Source of the DNA: Clostridiales bacterium
GTDB taxonomy: Bacteria; Bacillota; Clostridia; Oscillospirales; Acutalibacteraceae
Reading direction: 5' to 3'
NCBI GenBank assembly: GCA_019415945.1
Contig: DXYF01000018.1
Location: 30,729-94,728 of the forward strand
Length of the DNA stretch: 64,000 bases
Shown: piece after piece, positions 1-7,804 of the stretch
Position numbering within the stretch: position 1 is the first letter of the stretch
Layout: the number at the start of each line of letters is the position of its first letter
Notes under the pieces: model-generated
What the model was told of the DNA's origin: nothing
The model's database searches: none
Seen by the model: the letters and a program-made list of their open reading frames with translations, nothing else
Translations under genes and position numbers: made by a program

Positions 1-191
1 TCCCGTCCGACGGAAATTGTAAGCTCATTTGCAGGTTTCCCCGTTTTTTGGGACAGCCATAGAACAAAACCGTCTGCCATGGCGGCTACAGCTTCATCAG
101 TAAGATTTACGCTTTGACCCTCAACGCCCTCGCTTGCAACCCCCCTTATGTCCGTTCCGCTTTTGAATTGTTTATAAAAATCATTGAGCAT
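1..191 (-). CDS. Alpha-D-phosphohexomutase (phosphoglucomutase/phosphomannomutase), N-terminal part only
   Basis: The reverse strand opens with ATG at 191, behind an AGGA ribosome site, and runs off the window edge after about 63 residues. The visible part contains FKSGTDIRG near the start and ends in SVGRD. Both are typical of the first domain of phosphohexomutases, which move a phosphate between C1 and C6 of glucose or mannose. The catalytic phosphoserine loop lies beyond the edge, so substrate preference cannot be judged. A fitting promoter on the same strand (TTGTGA, 17 bp, TATAAT; about 225-253) lies just upstream. The family call is fairly safe; the exact product is not. Confidence 0.7.
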   Translation of the reverse strand, partial: MLNDFYKQFKSGTDIRGVASEGVEGQSVNLTDEAVAAMADGFVLWLSQKTGKPANELTISVGR

Positions 192-224
192 ATGTTTCGT
201 CCTTTCTGTTTATCCGTTGTTAGT

Positions 225-253
225 ATTATAACGCATACACCCCAAAATCACAA
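225..253 (-). promoter_or_regulatory. Sigma-A type promoter for the phosphohexomutase gene
   Basis: Reading the reverse strand, TTGTGA is followed after 17 bp by a perfect TATAAT, about 35 bp upstream of the start codon. Spacing and position fit; there is no other support. Confidence 0.5.
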
Positions 254-466
254 TACACCTAAAATGCAAGTTTGTAAATAATTGGATTTTTTTATTGCGA
301 AAAAGGAAATAAGTTGTTAAAACTGACGAAAGAGCAGCCGGAATATTGTCGAATTGTAAATTGCATTAAGGTGTTATTAGTGCAAGTTAAATAAAAAACT
401 AATCTAAATTTTAGGTATAATTGACATATAAAAGTGCAAATAAACAAAAACCAAGTTAAAAAATTG

Positions 467-494
467 TTGACTTTTTCAAATTGTTGACTATAAT
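467..494 (+). promoter_or_regulatory. Sigma-A type promoter for the 88-residue protein gene
   Basis: TTGACT, a 16-bp spacer and a perfect TATAAT. This places the transcript start near 500 and gives a leader of about 155 nt before the ATG at 658. It is one of the best consensus promoters in the window. Confidence 0.7.
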
Positions 495-501
495 AATAAT
501 T

Positions 502-611
502 GTCAAGTAAATAGTCCGCTTGACTGTCGGCTCGTTTCAATTTAGCCTTACTCGAGTAAAATTGAAATTTATAATACCGACAAATAATCATGATTTGCCA
601 AATGGTAAATG
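502..611 (+). promoter_or_regulatory. Structured 5' leader: one hairpin followed by a nested stem
   Basis: Three sets of inverted repeats follow each other in the leader. GTCAAG (502-507) pairs with CTTGAC (519-524). TGTCGG (525-530) pairs with CCGACA (577-582) and encloses a second 9-bp stem, TTTCAATTT (535-543) with AAATTGAAA (559-567). TTTGCC then pairs with GGTAAA (about 594-609). No T-run follows, so this is not a terminator. The strong ribosome site at about 643-650 lies outside the stems. The remainder of 192-657 is AT-rich and holds only the two promoters listed. I do not recognise the element as a known riboswitch. Confidence 0.45.
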
Positions 612-657
612 GCGCACGAAAAACTTTATATATTAAAGAATTTAAGGAGGAAACATT

Positions 658-924
658 ATGACACCGATTCTTAGTTTGCATGATGTCGACGTTACTGCGT
701 TCCTCGCCGTGCTTGATACCTGCGAGGGCAACGTATATCTCATCACAAAGGAAGGCGACAGATTGAATCTTCGCAGTAAGCTTTGCCAGCTCGTTGGCTT
801 AACACGCCTTATCGAGGGTGGTAAGATTGCTGAAGCAAGCATTATCTGTGAGAACAAAAATGATGAGAGCAAGCTGTTTAGATTTAACTTCTTTGGCGAT
901 ACAGGTAACGCTAAGGTAGGCTAA
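658..924 (+). CDS. Conserved small protein of unknown function (88 aa)
   Basis: An 88-residue soluble protein with no signal peptide or membrane segment. The central stretch has the pattern C-x-G-N-V-x-L-x-T-x-E-G-D-R-L-N-L, then KLCQLVGLTRLIEGG. I associate this pattern with a family of small clostridial proteins sometimes labelled 'polyA polymerase'; nothing here supports that enzymatic label. The start is clear: AAGGAGG lies about 8 nt before ATG. It is a single-gene unit with its own strong promoter, a long structured leader and its own terminator, which suggests high or tightly controlled expression. Function unknown. Confidence 0.75.
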   Translation: MTPILSLHDVDVTAFLAVLDTCEGNVYLITKEGDRLNLRSKLCQLVGLTRLIEGGKIAEASIICENKNDESKLFRFNFFGDTGNAKVG

Positions 925-981
925 ACATTTTAAAGATTATAATCACTAAATTAGTTTTTCACGTTAATTTCAAAACTTCTA

Positions 982-1021
982 AATCCCAAAAACGGCCGCT
1001 TTTGCGGTCGTTTTTGGGTTT
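982..1021 (+). terminator. Intrinsic terminator after the 88-residue protein gene
   Basis: A 15-bp stem, CCCAAAAACGGCCGC against GCGGTCGTTTTTGGG, with one G-T pair and a TTTT loop. Confidence 0.8.
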
Positions 1022-1116
1022 ATGCCTTGTTTTTTCAAAATATGTGATTTATAATACTTTATTATCTTTAATTATACGGTTTGATGTGGCAATAATAAAA
1101 ACGGAGGGGATTAAAT

Positions 1117-2094
1117 TTGAAAATTCTTGTTGTGTTCAGCGGCGGAACAATAGGCTCTGCTGTTAAAAACGGAGTTATCTCACCCGATAAAAGCAATTCA
1201 TATAAGCTTATTGAAATGTACGGACGGGACAGCGAAATTCAATTTACAGCCGTTCAGCCCTTTAATATTTTAAGCGAAAATATGAACGGTAAATTGCTTG
1301 CACAACTTTACAGTTGTATCAATTCGTATGATTTAAGTCAATTTGACGGAGTAATCGTTGCCCACGGTACTGATACCTTACAATACACTTCGGCGTATTT
1401 ATCCTACTCGTTTGGACTGTGCAGTACGCCGATAGTTTTAGTGTCCGCAGCATATCCGCTTGATGATGAGCGTTCAAACGGATTTTCAAATTTTTGCGGT
1501 GCTGTGGAGCTTATCAGGCACGGAGAGGGCAGGGGAGTGTTTGTTTCATATAAAAACAGCAGTTCCGATTTTCCCCTGCTTCATCGTGCGTCACGGATTT
1601 TGCCCCATCTTCCGTATGATGATTCTGTTTTCAGTATGTACAAAAACAGTGTGTATGCATTATATTCGGACGGTGACGGCTTATTGATAAACAAGCACTA
1701 TGCGGAACAAAACGACAGTATTGTGCTTTCCGATTGTTTTGAGCTTGAGGAAAAATCCGATGTAATGCTATTAAAAGCATATGTCGGAGCTGTTTTACCC
1801 GAAATTCCTCATGGTACAAAGGCGGTTTTGCTTGAGGGGTATCATTCGGGAACACTTAATACTGACGGCAGTGAGCTTCAACGCTTTTGTCATAAAGCTC
1901 AAAATGCCGATATTCCTGTGTATTTAACAGGGGCTTGCGATGGATTCAATTACGAAAGCAAGCAGTTTTATGACAGACTGAAAATTAATGTACTGCCGCA
2001 GGCTTCGCCGATTGCAATGTATATGAAGCTGTGGATGCTCAAAAAAGACAGATTAAGTGATGTTTTTTTACCGTGCGGCGGAGATTTTAAATAA
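1117..2094 (+). CDS. ansA: L-asparaginase, type I-like (325 aa)
   Basis: Hydrolyses asparagine to aspartate and ammonia, probably in the cytoplasm because no signal peptide is seen. Two catalytic threonine motifs are visible: SGGTIGS (residues 8-14) and HGTDT (83-87). Length fits the family (about 320-340 aa). The start codon is TTG, supported by ACGGAGGGGA 6-9 nt upstream. The gene stands alone between two terminators. The C-terminal half is more diverged than the N-terminal half, so a role on other amide substrates cannot be excluded. Confidence 0.82.
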   Translation: MKILVVFSGGTIGSAVKNGVISPDKSNSYKLIEMYGRDSEIQFTAVQPFNILSENMNGKLLAQLYSCINSYDLSQFDGVIVAHGTDTLQYTSAYLSYSFGLCSTPIVLVSAAYPLDDERSNGFSNFCGAVELIRHGEGRGVFVSYKNSSSDFPLLHRASRILPHLPYDDSVFSMYKNSVYALYSDGDGLLINKHYAEQNDSIVLSDCFELEEKSDVMLLKAYVGAVLPEIPHGTKAVLLEGYHSGTLNTDGSELQRFCHKAQNADIPVYLTGACDGFNYESKQFYDRLKINVLPQASPIAMYMKLWMLKKDRLSDVFLPCGGDFK

Positions 2095-2138
2095 CAACAA
2101 CAAGCCCCCTGCATTTTTTTGCAGGGGGCTTGTTGTTA
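2094..2138. terminator. Long hairpin terminator between convergent genes
   Basis: A near-perfect stem of about 17 bp built on AACAACAAGCCCCCTGC and its complement, with a T-rich loop. It lies between asparaginase (forward) and the kinase-fold gene (reverse) and could serve both. Confidence 0.8.
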
Positions 2139-2198
2139 GATTTTATGTCACTGTACTGATTTATGAGGTAGAAAATAGTCAGTTTTCAAATGACAGTA

Positions 2199-2948
2199 TT
2201 ATTGATAATCACATACATTTACCCATGAGAGCAAAAATTCACGCTCTTCGGGTTTGCCCTTTACAGACTGCGAAGCGGCTACAATCGGCAGCCATTCGTT
2301 TACATACTGACGGGCAGTATCTGTTTTATCGCAGAAAAGCTTCATATACTTTTCTGCAAGCTCATCCTGCTTGTTAAGTCGGAACAAAAGATATGTTCTT
2401 GCAGCGTCGGCAGAACCATTTCCCTGAGTTGCGTGCGACCAGTCAAGTACATAAGGCGTGCCGTCGGGAGAAATGATTATATTGCTGGGATTGAAATCGC
2501 CGTGACAAACCTTGGTGTGCTTGGGCATTCCCTGTAAACGGGTGTGAAGTTCATATCTTGTAGTTGCGTCAAGATCGGTTTCATCAATTTTTCTGTTCAT
2601 TTTATCCTTTAACTTGTTGAGTAAAGGAGCTTTTTGGCTAAGTATGTTAATCTGAATATCAACAAAAAGATCAAGATACTCATCCATCTTATCCGGATTT
2701 TCTTCCATAAGGGCTGCAAGAGTTTTGCCTTCGATATATGTTGAAACAATCGCCCACTTACCGTCAATTTTTTTGACTTCCTCTACCTTAGGAATATTAA
2801 GTCCTGTTTCCTCAACTCTGGCCTGATTGAGAGCCTCGTTTAAAATATCGGACTTAGGGAAAGTTTCGTCAAAAACCTTAACGGCAAGGTCGCCGTCCTT
2901 GTAGATAGTTTTGTTTTTCCTTTGGGCAAGAACATTATCAAGTTTCAT
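2199..2948 (-). CDS. Aminoglycoside phosphotransferase (APH)-fold kinase (249 aa)
   Basis: A small-molecule kinase of the APH/choline kinase fold. The catalytic loop HGDFNPSN (149-156) and the metal-binding motif VLDW (167-170) are intact. An N-terminal lobe lysine in LAVKVF (21-26) fits the ATP-binding position. Start ATG at 2948 is preceded by AAAGGGGA. The family is broad: choline, homoserine, sugar or antibiotic kinases. There is no neighbour that points to a substrate, so I do not call it a resistance gene. Confidence 0.75.
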   Translation of the reverse strand: MKLDNVLAQRKNKTIYKDGDLAVKVFDETFPKSDILNEALNQARVEETGLNIPKVEEVKKIDGKWAIVSTYIEGKTLAALMEENPDKMDEYLDLFVDIQINILSQKAPLLNKLKDKMNRKIDETDLDATTRYELHTRLQGMPKHTKVCHGDFNPSNIIISPDGTPYVLDWSHATQGNGSADAARTYLLFRLNKQDELAEKYMKLFCDKTDTARQYVNEWLPIVAASQSVKGKPEEREFLLSWVNVCDYQ

Positions 2949-3229
2949 TTATTTTTTCCCCTTTCATATAAGGTGTTGTTGTTTATAGCATATGTAATTT
3001 GCTATGGTTATATTATACAATAATAAATTAAGTTCGTACAGTAGAAAAATTACAAAAAAATCAATAAAATCTTTGGTTATTTAGATAATATAAATAAAGG
3101 AAAATTTGCGTTTTTAATAAAAAATATGTTAATTTTTGGATATTTAGCATAAAATTTTCTTAAATTTAACATTTTATCTAATTTTTATAATAACAGTTAT
3201 TTGTGCAAATTGACAATACTTTAACAACT
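2949..3229. other. AT-rich intergenic stretch
   Basis: About 280 bp of A/T-rich DNA between two reverse-strand genes. It should hold the promoter of the kinase-fold gene; a TATAAT-like box lies on the reverse strand near 3013-3022. No ORF, repeat or stable hairpin is seen. Confidence 0.4.
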
Positions 3230-3265
3230 AAAAAAATAAAAAACGAGGCACACATTAAGTGTACC
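3230..3265 (-). terminator. Terminator of the Nudix gene
   Basis: Reverse strand: a 7-bp stem GGTACAC/GTGTGCC with a 5-nt loop, followed by TCG and a long T-rich tract, 16 bp past the Nudix stop codon. Confidence 0.7.
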
Positions 3266-3280
3266 CCAATTACCCCATAT

Positions 3281-3976
3281 TTAATTCCTCATTAGATGAA
3301 TTGCTGTCTCTGCTTTTTCGATTATTCGCAAATCATTTTCGTAAGAGCATAATTTTCGTGCTTGCTGAAGATCAACCCAAATATAGCTGTCAATTTCCTC
3401 TTCCTGTATCTTTACATTATCGGTAAATGCCTGTGCCAAAAAGAAAACAACACGCTTTCGGATTTTCCCGAACGGGCAATATTCACTGATTTCTCTAAAC
3501 CCGTCAAAAATAACTACATCAAGACCTGTTTCTTCTTTGATTTCACGAATAGCGGTTTGCTGTTCGTTTTCTCCGTACTCAACATGACCTTTGGGAAAGC
3601 TCCAATATCTTCCTTTGTTGTTTTTTACAAGCAGGATTTTAGTATTTTGCTTGGTTTTATAAAAGATTATTGCTCCGCAGGATTTTTCATAAAGACAGCT
3701 TATTGATTTTAGAGTAACATTTTTAAGTCGCGTCAGAAGCTTTCTCAGCTCAGGCTCATAAAAAATTTCTCCGAGCGGTGCAACGACCGCTCTTTCGCCG
3801 TCAAGTCCCTCAAATTCGGCAACGGCTATGACTATACCGTCAAAGTATTCCGGGAGTTTCCTGCGTGATACAACATAAGCACTTTTGTTTTGTATATTTG
3901 ATGAGCTTATATAAGCAGAACGCAGGTTACTGCTTATTTTTCCAAATAAGCTGACTTTTACTTTTTCCGCTATCAT
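3281..3976 (-). CDS. Nudix hydrolase with an N-terminal pyrophosphatase-like region (231 aa)
   Basis: The C-terminal half carries a complete Nudix box, GX5EX7REXXEEXG, at about residues 130-152 (GHVEYGE ... REIKEETG). It is therefore a metal-dependent hydrolase of a nucleoside diphosphate-linked substrate. Residues 1-95 hold DGIVIAVAEF and VVAP, which resemble the short pyrophosphatase-like domain fused to diadenosine-tetraphosphate hydrolases in some Firmicutes; this is from memory and only partial. The ATG at 3976 follows AAAGGAGG. It lies 34 bp downstream of the DHHW gene, so the two are probably one operon. Confidence 0.75.
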   Translation of the reverse strand: MIAEKVKVSLFGKISSNLRSAYISSSNIQNKSAYVVSRRKLPEYFDGIVIAVAEFEGLDGERAVVAPLGEIFYEPELRKLLTRLKNVTLKSISCLYEKSCGAIIFYKTKQNTKILLVKNNKGRYWSFPKGHVEYGENEQQTAIREIKEETGLDVVIFDGFREISEYCPFGKIRKRVVFFLAQAFTDNVKIQEEEIDSYIWVDLQQARKLCSYENDLRIIEKAETAIHLMRN

Positions 3977-4010
3977 ACCGTCGCCTCCTTTCGTAAAATT
4001 TGATTTATAA

Positions 4011-5294
4011 TCAGTCGAACAGTCCGCTCATGCTGTCAAGCTGAATCTGAGTATTCGCACTCATAATGCCGTTGAGGAACAGTACCTCGTCTATACCGTT
4101 TTCCTGACAGTAGGAAACAAGGTTTCCGCTGAATGAACGAAAATCAATAACATGAACTTCATCGTAATTGTAGGTAAGATAAGGAACAAAAGCGTTTCCG
4201 TAGCTTTCCTTAACAACAGCAATTTTTTTGCCTTCCTTTGCTTTTTCCGAATCGGAACTGAGAACGGTAAGAGGATTGTCGCCTACAATGAAAACACCAT
4301 ATGTTAATGTGCCTGCTTCTGCGTACTGATAATACGGGCTTGTATATGTGCTTACATTACCGTTTGCATCGGTAATATTCATCGTTACATTGTACGGAAA
4401 TTCCCAGTAGTGAACAGTGTCGGTGTCAAGACCGCTTACCGTGTTTGAAAATGTTCCCGTAAAGCCCTCAATTTTTTGTTCGGTACAGTCTTCAAGCGAA
4501 AGAACATCAAGCCCGTTGGATTTTGCAAACGCAGCGTATGCATAGTAAGCTCCGAGTCCCGTCCAGTGGTGGTCAGAACCAAAGTAGATGTATTCATCAT
4601 TGTGATCGGCAAGGTAATTGTACGCATTTACGGCGGTCACCTTGTCAGATAAATTAGCATAAATGGTTTTTATATTTTCAGCCTGAGATGACGACGGAGC
4701 GTCGCTGTCTTTCAGCCGCTGGGGAAGTCCCATCTCGGTATGGTTTGGAATCACCATATCATAGACTTTAATGCCGTCTAACTTTTCGGCAAATCCGTTA
4801 ACTGTATCGGCATAGTTTTTGGCTCTTGTTTCATCACTGCCAAACAGCTCGTATGCCTTTTTGTTCCAAACATATATACCGTAGGACATTGTTCCGTTTG
4901 TGTTGTCATCCTCAATTTCAGGAGTCTTAAAGTACGCAGGAGAAAGGTCATCTACTTGTGTCGTTTGCGGTGCAGTGGTGGTTTGCACATTACTTGACGG
5001 TTTGGTTTCGGTCGAAACAGAAGCACTTGTCGGTTTTGCACCGAAACAACCCCTAAAAACAGATGAAATGCAAACAATAATCAGTATAATAATAAGTATT
5101 CCGCAGCTTACCATTATAATTCTGTTGCGGGTGCGTCTTTTGTTGTTTCTGCGACGGGAAGCGGAGTTATAGACAGGCCGCCTGTTGTAAGAACCCTGCC
5201 TGCGTTGGGGCTGACGGCGGCGATAGTCTCTGCTGTCATATCCGTCATCAAAATTATCTAAATCAAAGTAATCGTAATCATTGCGTTTACTCAT
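4011..5294 (-). CDS. DHHW-family membrane-anchored extracytoplasmic protein (427 aa)
   Basis: The N-terminus (1-57) is cytoplasmic, rich in Arg/Asn/Tyr. One membrane helix follows (about 58-81), then a Ser/Thr linker (85-115) and a globular outer domain. That domain contains SDHHWTGLGAY, with DHHW at 241-244. This signature defines the DHHW family, related to AlgX/SGNH O-acetyltransferase-like proteins that act on polysaccharides at the cell surface. Start ATG 5294 has GGAG upstream. Acetylation of cell wall or capsule glycans is a reasonable inference, not shown. The next gene in the operon is the Nudix protein. Confidence 0.72.
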   Translation of the reverse strand: MSKRNDYDYFDLDNFDDGYDSRDYRRRQPQRRQGSYNRRPVYNSASRRRNNKRRTRNRIIMVSCGILIIILIIVCISSVFRGCFGAKPTSASVSTETKPSSNVQTTTAPQTTQVDDLSPAYFKTPEIEDDNTNGTMSYGIYVWNKKAYELFGSDETRAKNYADTVNGFAEKLDGIKVYDMVIPNHTEMGLPQRLKDSDAPSSSQAENIKTIYANLSDKVTAVNAYNYLADHNDEYIYFGSDHHWTGLGAYYAYAAFAKSNGLDVLSLEDCTEQKIEGFTGTFSNTVSGLDTDTVHYWEFPYNVTMNITDANGNVSTYTSPYYQYAEAGTLTYGVFIVGDNPLTVLSSDSEKAKEGKKIAVVKESYGNAFVPYLTYNYDEVHVIDFRSFSGNLVSYCQENGIDEVLFLNGIMSANTQIQLDSMSGLFD

Positions 5295-5451
5295 AGTAAT
5301 TCTCCAGTATCTGTGAGTTAAAAAATATTATAAAACGGATTATAGTAAAGTAATACACTTCAATTATACTACATTTACCCCCCTAAAACAATACAAATTT
5401 ACATTTTTTTGACTAAACTGAATTTTTAGGGTTCATACAGGACTATATTGC

Positions 5452-5480
5452 TTGAATATAGCTTCAATTCGTGATAAAAT
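5452..5480 (+). promoter_or_regulatory. Sigma-A type promoter for aminotransferase-trpS
   Basis: TTGAAT, 17-bp spacer, TAAAAT; about 35 bp before the ATG at 5516. Confidence 0.55.
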
Positions 5481-5515
5481 TATAGGCAAATGTAAAACAG
5501 TAGAAGAGGGATATA

Positions 5516-6700
5516 ATGGAATATAAATTTTCAGACAAAGTTTCAAATCTTAAGCCCAGTGCAATAAGAGAAATTTTTAAATATGCGGCAGACCCTGAGG
5601 TGGTTTCACTCTCGGCGGGCAACCCGTCACCCGATGCATTCCCTGCAAAGGAGATTTCTGAGATTTCTGCCGATGTTTTGAAGAACAATCCGATTTCGGT
5701 TTTGCAGTACAGCGTGAGTGAGGGTTACACTCCGCTGAGAAAAACAATCTCGCAGTATATGAGGGCAGAATATAATACGGGCAGTGAGTCCGACGATGTT
5801 TTAATTACATCGGGTGCACAGCAGATAATGGACTTGTGCTCAAAAGCGTTGCTTAATGAGGGTGATGTCGTTATTTGCGAGGCTCCGTCATTTATAGGAT
5901 CGCTCAATACTTTTCGCAGCTACAATGCAAGGCTTGTCGGCGTTAAGGTCGAGAACGACGGTATGAGTGTTGAGGACCTTGAAAACGCACTTAAAAGCAA
6001 TCCCAAAGCTAAATTTATTTATACTATTCCCAATTTTCAGAATCCGTCGTCGGTGACAATGAGCCTTGAAAAAAGGAAGAAAGTATATGCACTTGCAAAA
6101 AAGTACGGAGTGCTTATTCTTGAGGATAATCCCTACGGCGACCTGCGTTACAGCGGCGAGTATGTTCCCAATATTAAATCTCTCGACGAGGACGGAATTG
6201 TAATTTACGCAGGGTCTTTTTCCAAGGTTATTTCACCGGGAATGAGAGTTGCGTACTGTATCTGCCCAAAACCGCTTTTTCAAAAGCTTGTTGTATGCAA
6301 GCAGGCAAGCGATGTTCATACAAATGTTTGGTCACAGTATGTCTGCAACGAGTTTATCACGAAGTATGATTTTAATGCTCATCTTGAAAAACTTCGCCGA
6401 ATTTATACCCAAAAGGCTCGGTACTGCATGGATTTGCTCGACAAATATTGTGCTCCCGCTATTTCCTATAACAAAATCGACGGTGGTTTGTTTATTTGGT
6501 GCGACCTGCCTCGAAATATTGATATGCTTGAGTTTTGTAAAAAAGCTGTTGAAAATAAGGTTTGCGTAGTTCCGGGAAATGCATTTTTGACTGATGAAAG
6601 CCAAGCGTGCAGCAGTTTTAGAATTAACTTTTCAACACCCACTGACGAACAGCTGGAAAAGGGAATAAAAATACTCGGACAAATAGCTAATAATTGGTGA
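5516..6700 (+). CDS. PLP-dependent class I/II aminotransferase (394 aa)
   Basis: A fold-type I aminotransferase. Visible motifs: SAGNPSPD near the N-terminus, YTIPNFQNP (169-177), LEDNPYGDLRY (202-212) and the PLP lysine in GSFSKVISPG (K237). The pattern matches the 2-aminoadipate/MocR-like aminotransferase group, which accept broad amino donors including aromatic and branched-chain amino acids. There is no N-terminal DNA-binding domain, so it is an enzyme and not a MocR regulator. It is followed after 34 bp by trpS; the pairing hints at aromatic amino acid metabolism but does not prove it. Confidence 0.82.
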   Translation: MEYKFSDKVSNLKPSAIREIFKYAADPEVVSLSAGNPSPDAFPAKEISEISADVLKNNPISVLQYSVSEGYTPLRKTISQYMRAEYNTGSESDDVLITSGAQQIMDLCSKALLNEGDVVICEAPSFIGSLNTFRSYNARLVGVKVENDGMSVEDLENALKSNPKAKFIYTIPNFQNPSSVTMSLEKRKKVYALAKKYGVLILEDNPYGDLRYSGEYVPNIKSLDEDGIVIYAGSFSKVISPGMRVAYCICPKPLFQKLVVCKQASDVHTNVWSQYVCNEFITKYDFNAHLEKLRRIYTQKARYCMDLLDKYCAPAISYNKIDGGLFIWCDLPRNIDMLEFCKKAVENKVCVVPGNAFLTDESQACSSFRINFSTPTDEQLEKGIKILGQIANNW

Positions 6701-6734
6701 TAAAATTTTAACGATATTACGGAGGAATTGACAT

Positions 6735-7736
6735 ATGGAAAACGAAAAGAAAAAAGAGGTTGTGTTCAGTGCAATACAGCCAAGCGGAACAATCACACTC
6801 GGAAATTACCTCGGTGCAGTCCGTAACTGGGTAGCAATGCAGGATGAATACAACTGTATTTACGCACTCGCAGATTTGCACACCATTACAGTAAGGCAGG
6901 AACCGTCTGTGATGAGAAAAAATATACTTGACGCATACGCTTCTATCATGGCTTGCGGCATTGATGTGGAAAAAAGTATCTTCTTCATTCAAAGTCATGT
7001 TCATACGCACGCCGAGCTTGCGTGGGCACTGAGCTGTTATACCCAGTTCGGAGAGCTGTCGAGAATGACTCAGTTTAAGGACAAAAGTGCAAAGCACGCC
7101 GATAACATAAACGCAGGTTTGTTTACTTATCCTGTACTCATGGCGGCTGATATTCTTCTTTATCAGGCAGATAAGGTTCCGGTCGGTGCAGACCAAAAAC
7201 AGCATATTGAAATCACCAGAAATATTGCAGAGCGATTCAACGGACTTTACGGAAATGTATTTAAGATTCCCGACGGATTTATTCCGAAGAACGGTGCAAG
7301 GGTAATGAGCCTTCAGGATCCCACAAGGAAAATGAGCAAGTCGGACGAGAATGTCAACGGCTGTGTTCATCTTCTTGACGCTCCTGAGGTAATTATGAAA
7401 AAATTTAAGCGTGCTGTAACAGACAGCGAAGCTTGTGTGAGATATGCAGACGGCAAGGACGGTGTAAACAACCTTATGGCTATTTACAGTGCCGTAACAG
7501 GTCTGTCATATGAGCGGATAGAGCATGATTTTGACGGTAAGGGCTACGGAGACTTTAAGACAGCGGTAGGAGAGGCTGTTGTTGAAACACTCAGACCTAT
7601 TCGTGAGCGTTACGAAAAGCTTATCAAGGACAAGGCATATCTTGAGGAATGTTACAGAAAAGCAGATGATGTAGCTCTCAAAATCAGCAGCCGCACAATG
7701 GGCAAGGTTATGAAAAAAATAGGTTTTATTCTCTGA
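6735..7736 (+). CDS. trpS: Tryptophanyl-tRNA synthetase (333 aa)
   Basis: Charges tRNA-Trp. The class I signatures are present: a HIGH-type motif at TLGNYLGA (21-28), preceded by SAIQPSG, and KMSKS (about 199-203). Length is typical of bacterial TrpRS. The ATG is preceded by ACGGAGGA. No T-box leader fits in the 34 bp between it and the aminotransferase gene, so it is probably expressed by read-through from the promoter at 5452. Confidence 0.95.
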   Translation: MENEKKKEVVFSAIQPSGTITLGNYLGAVRNWVAMQDEYNCIYALADLHTITVRQEPSVMRKNILDAYASIMACGIDVEKSIFFIQSHVHTHAELAWALSCYTQFGELSRMTQFKDKSAKHADNINAGLFTYPVLMAADILLYQADKVPVGADQKQHIEITRNIAERFNGLYGNVFKIPDGFIPKNGARVMSLQDPTRKMSKSDENVNGCVHLLDAPEVIMKKFKRAVTDSEACVRYADGKDGVNNLMAIYSAVTGLSYERIEHDFDGKGYGDFKTAVGEAVVETLRPIRERYEKLIKDKAYLEECYRKADDVALKISSRTMGKVMKKIGFIL

Positions 7737-7757
7737 TATACCGAAAATACAAAAGTT

Positions 7758-7793
7758 AACGGCTGTTTCGTTTGAAACAGCCGCTTTTGTTTA
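7758..7793. terminator. Bidirectional terminator between trpS and pfkA
   Basis: A perfect 10-bp stem CGGCTGTTTC/GAAACAGCCG with a 4-nt loop, A-rich on the left and T-rich on the right. It serves the convergent genes on both sides. Confidence 0.85.
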
Positions 7794-7804
7794 ATCTATG
7801 ATTT

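Noticed and set aside
292..681. Reverse open frame of 129 residues in the leader of the 88-aa gene
   Set aside because: It overlaps the promoter, leader stems and the start of the real gene on the other strand, has low-complexity composition and no ribosome site.
2199..2948. Antibiotic resistance kinase
   Set aside because: The APH fold is shared by many metabolic kinases and no mobile element or resistance context is present.
6701..6734. T-box leader for trpS
   Set aside because: Only 34 bp separate trpS from the upstream gene, too short for a T-box.
6717..7370. Long reverse open frame opposite trpS
   Set aside because: Fully antisense to a certain gene and Cys/His-rich in the way codon shadows are; no ribosome site.
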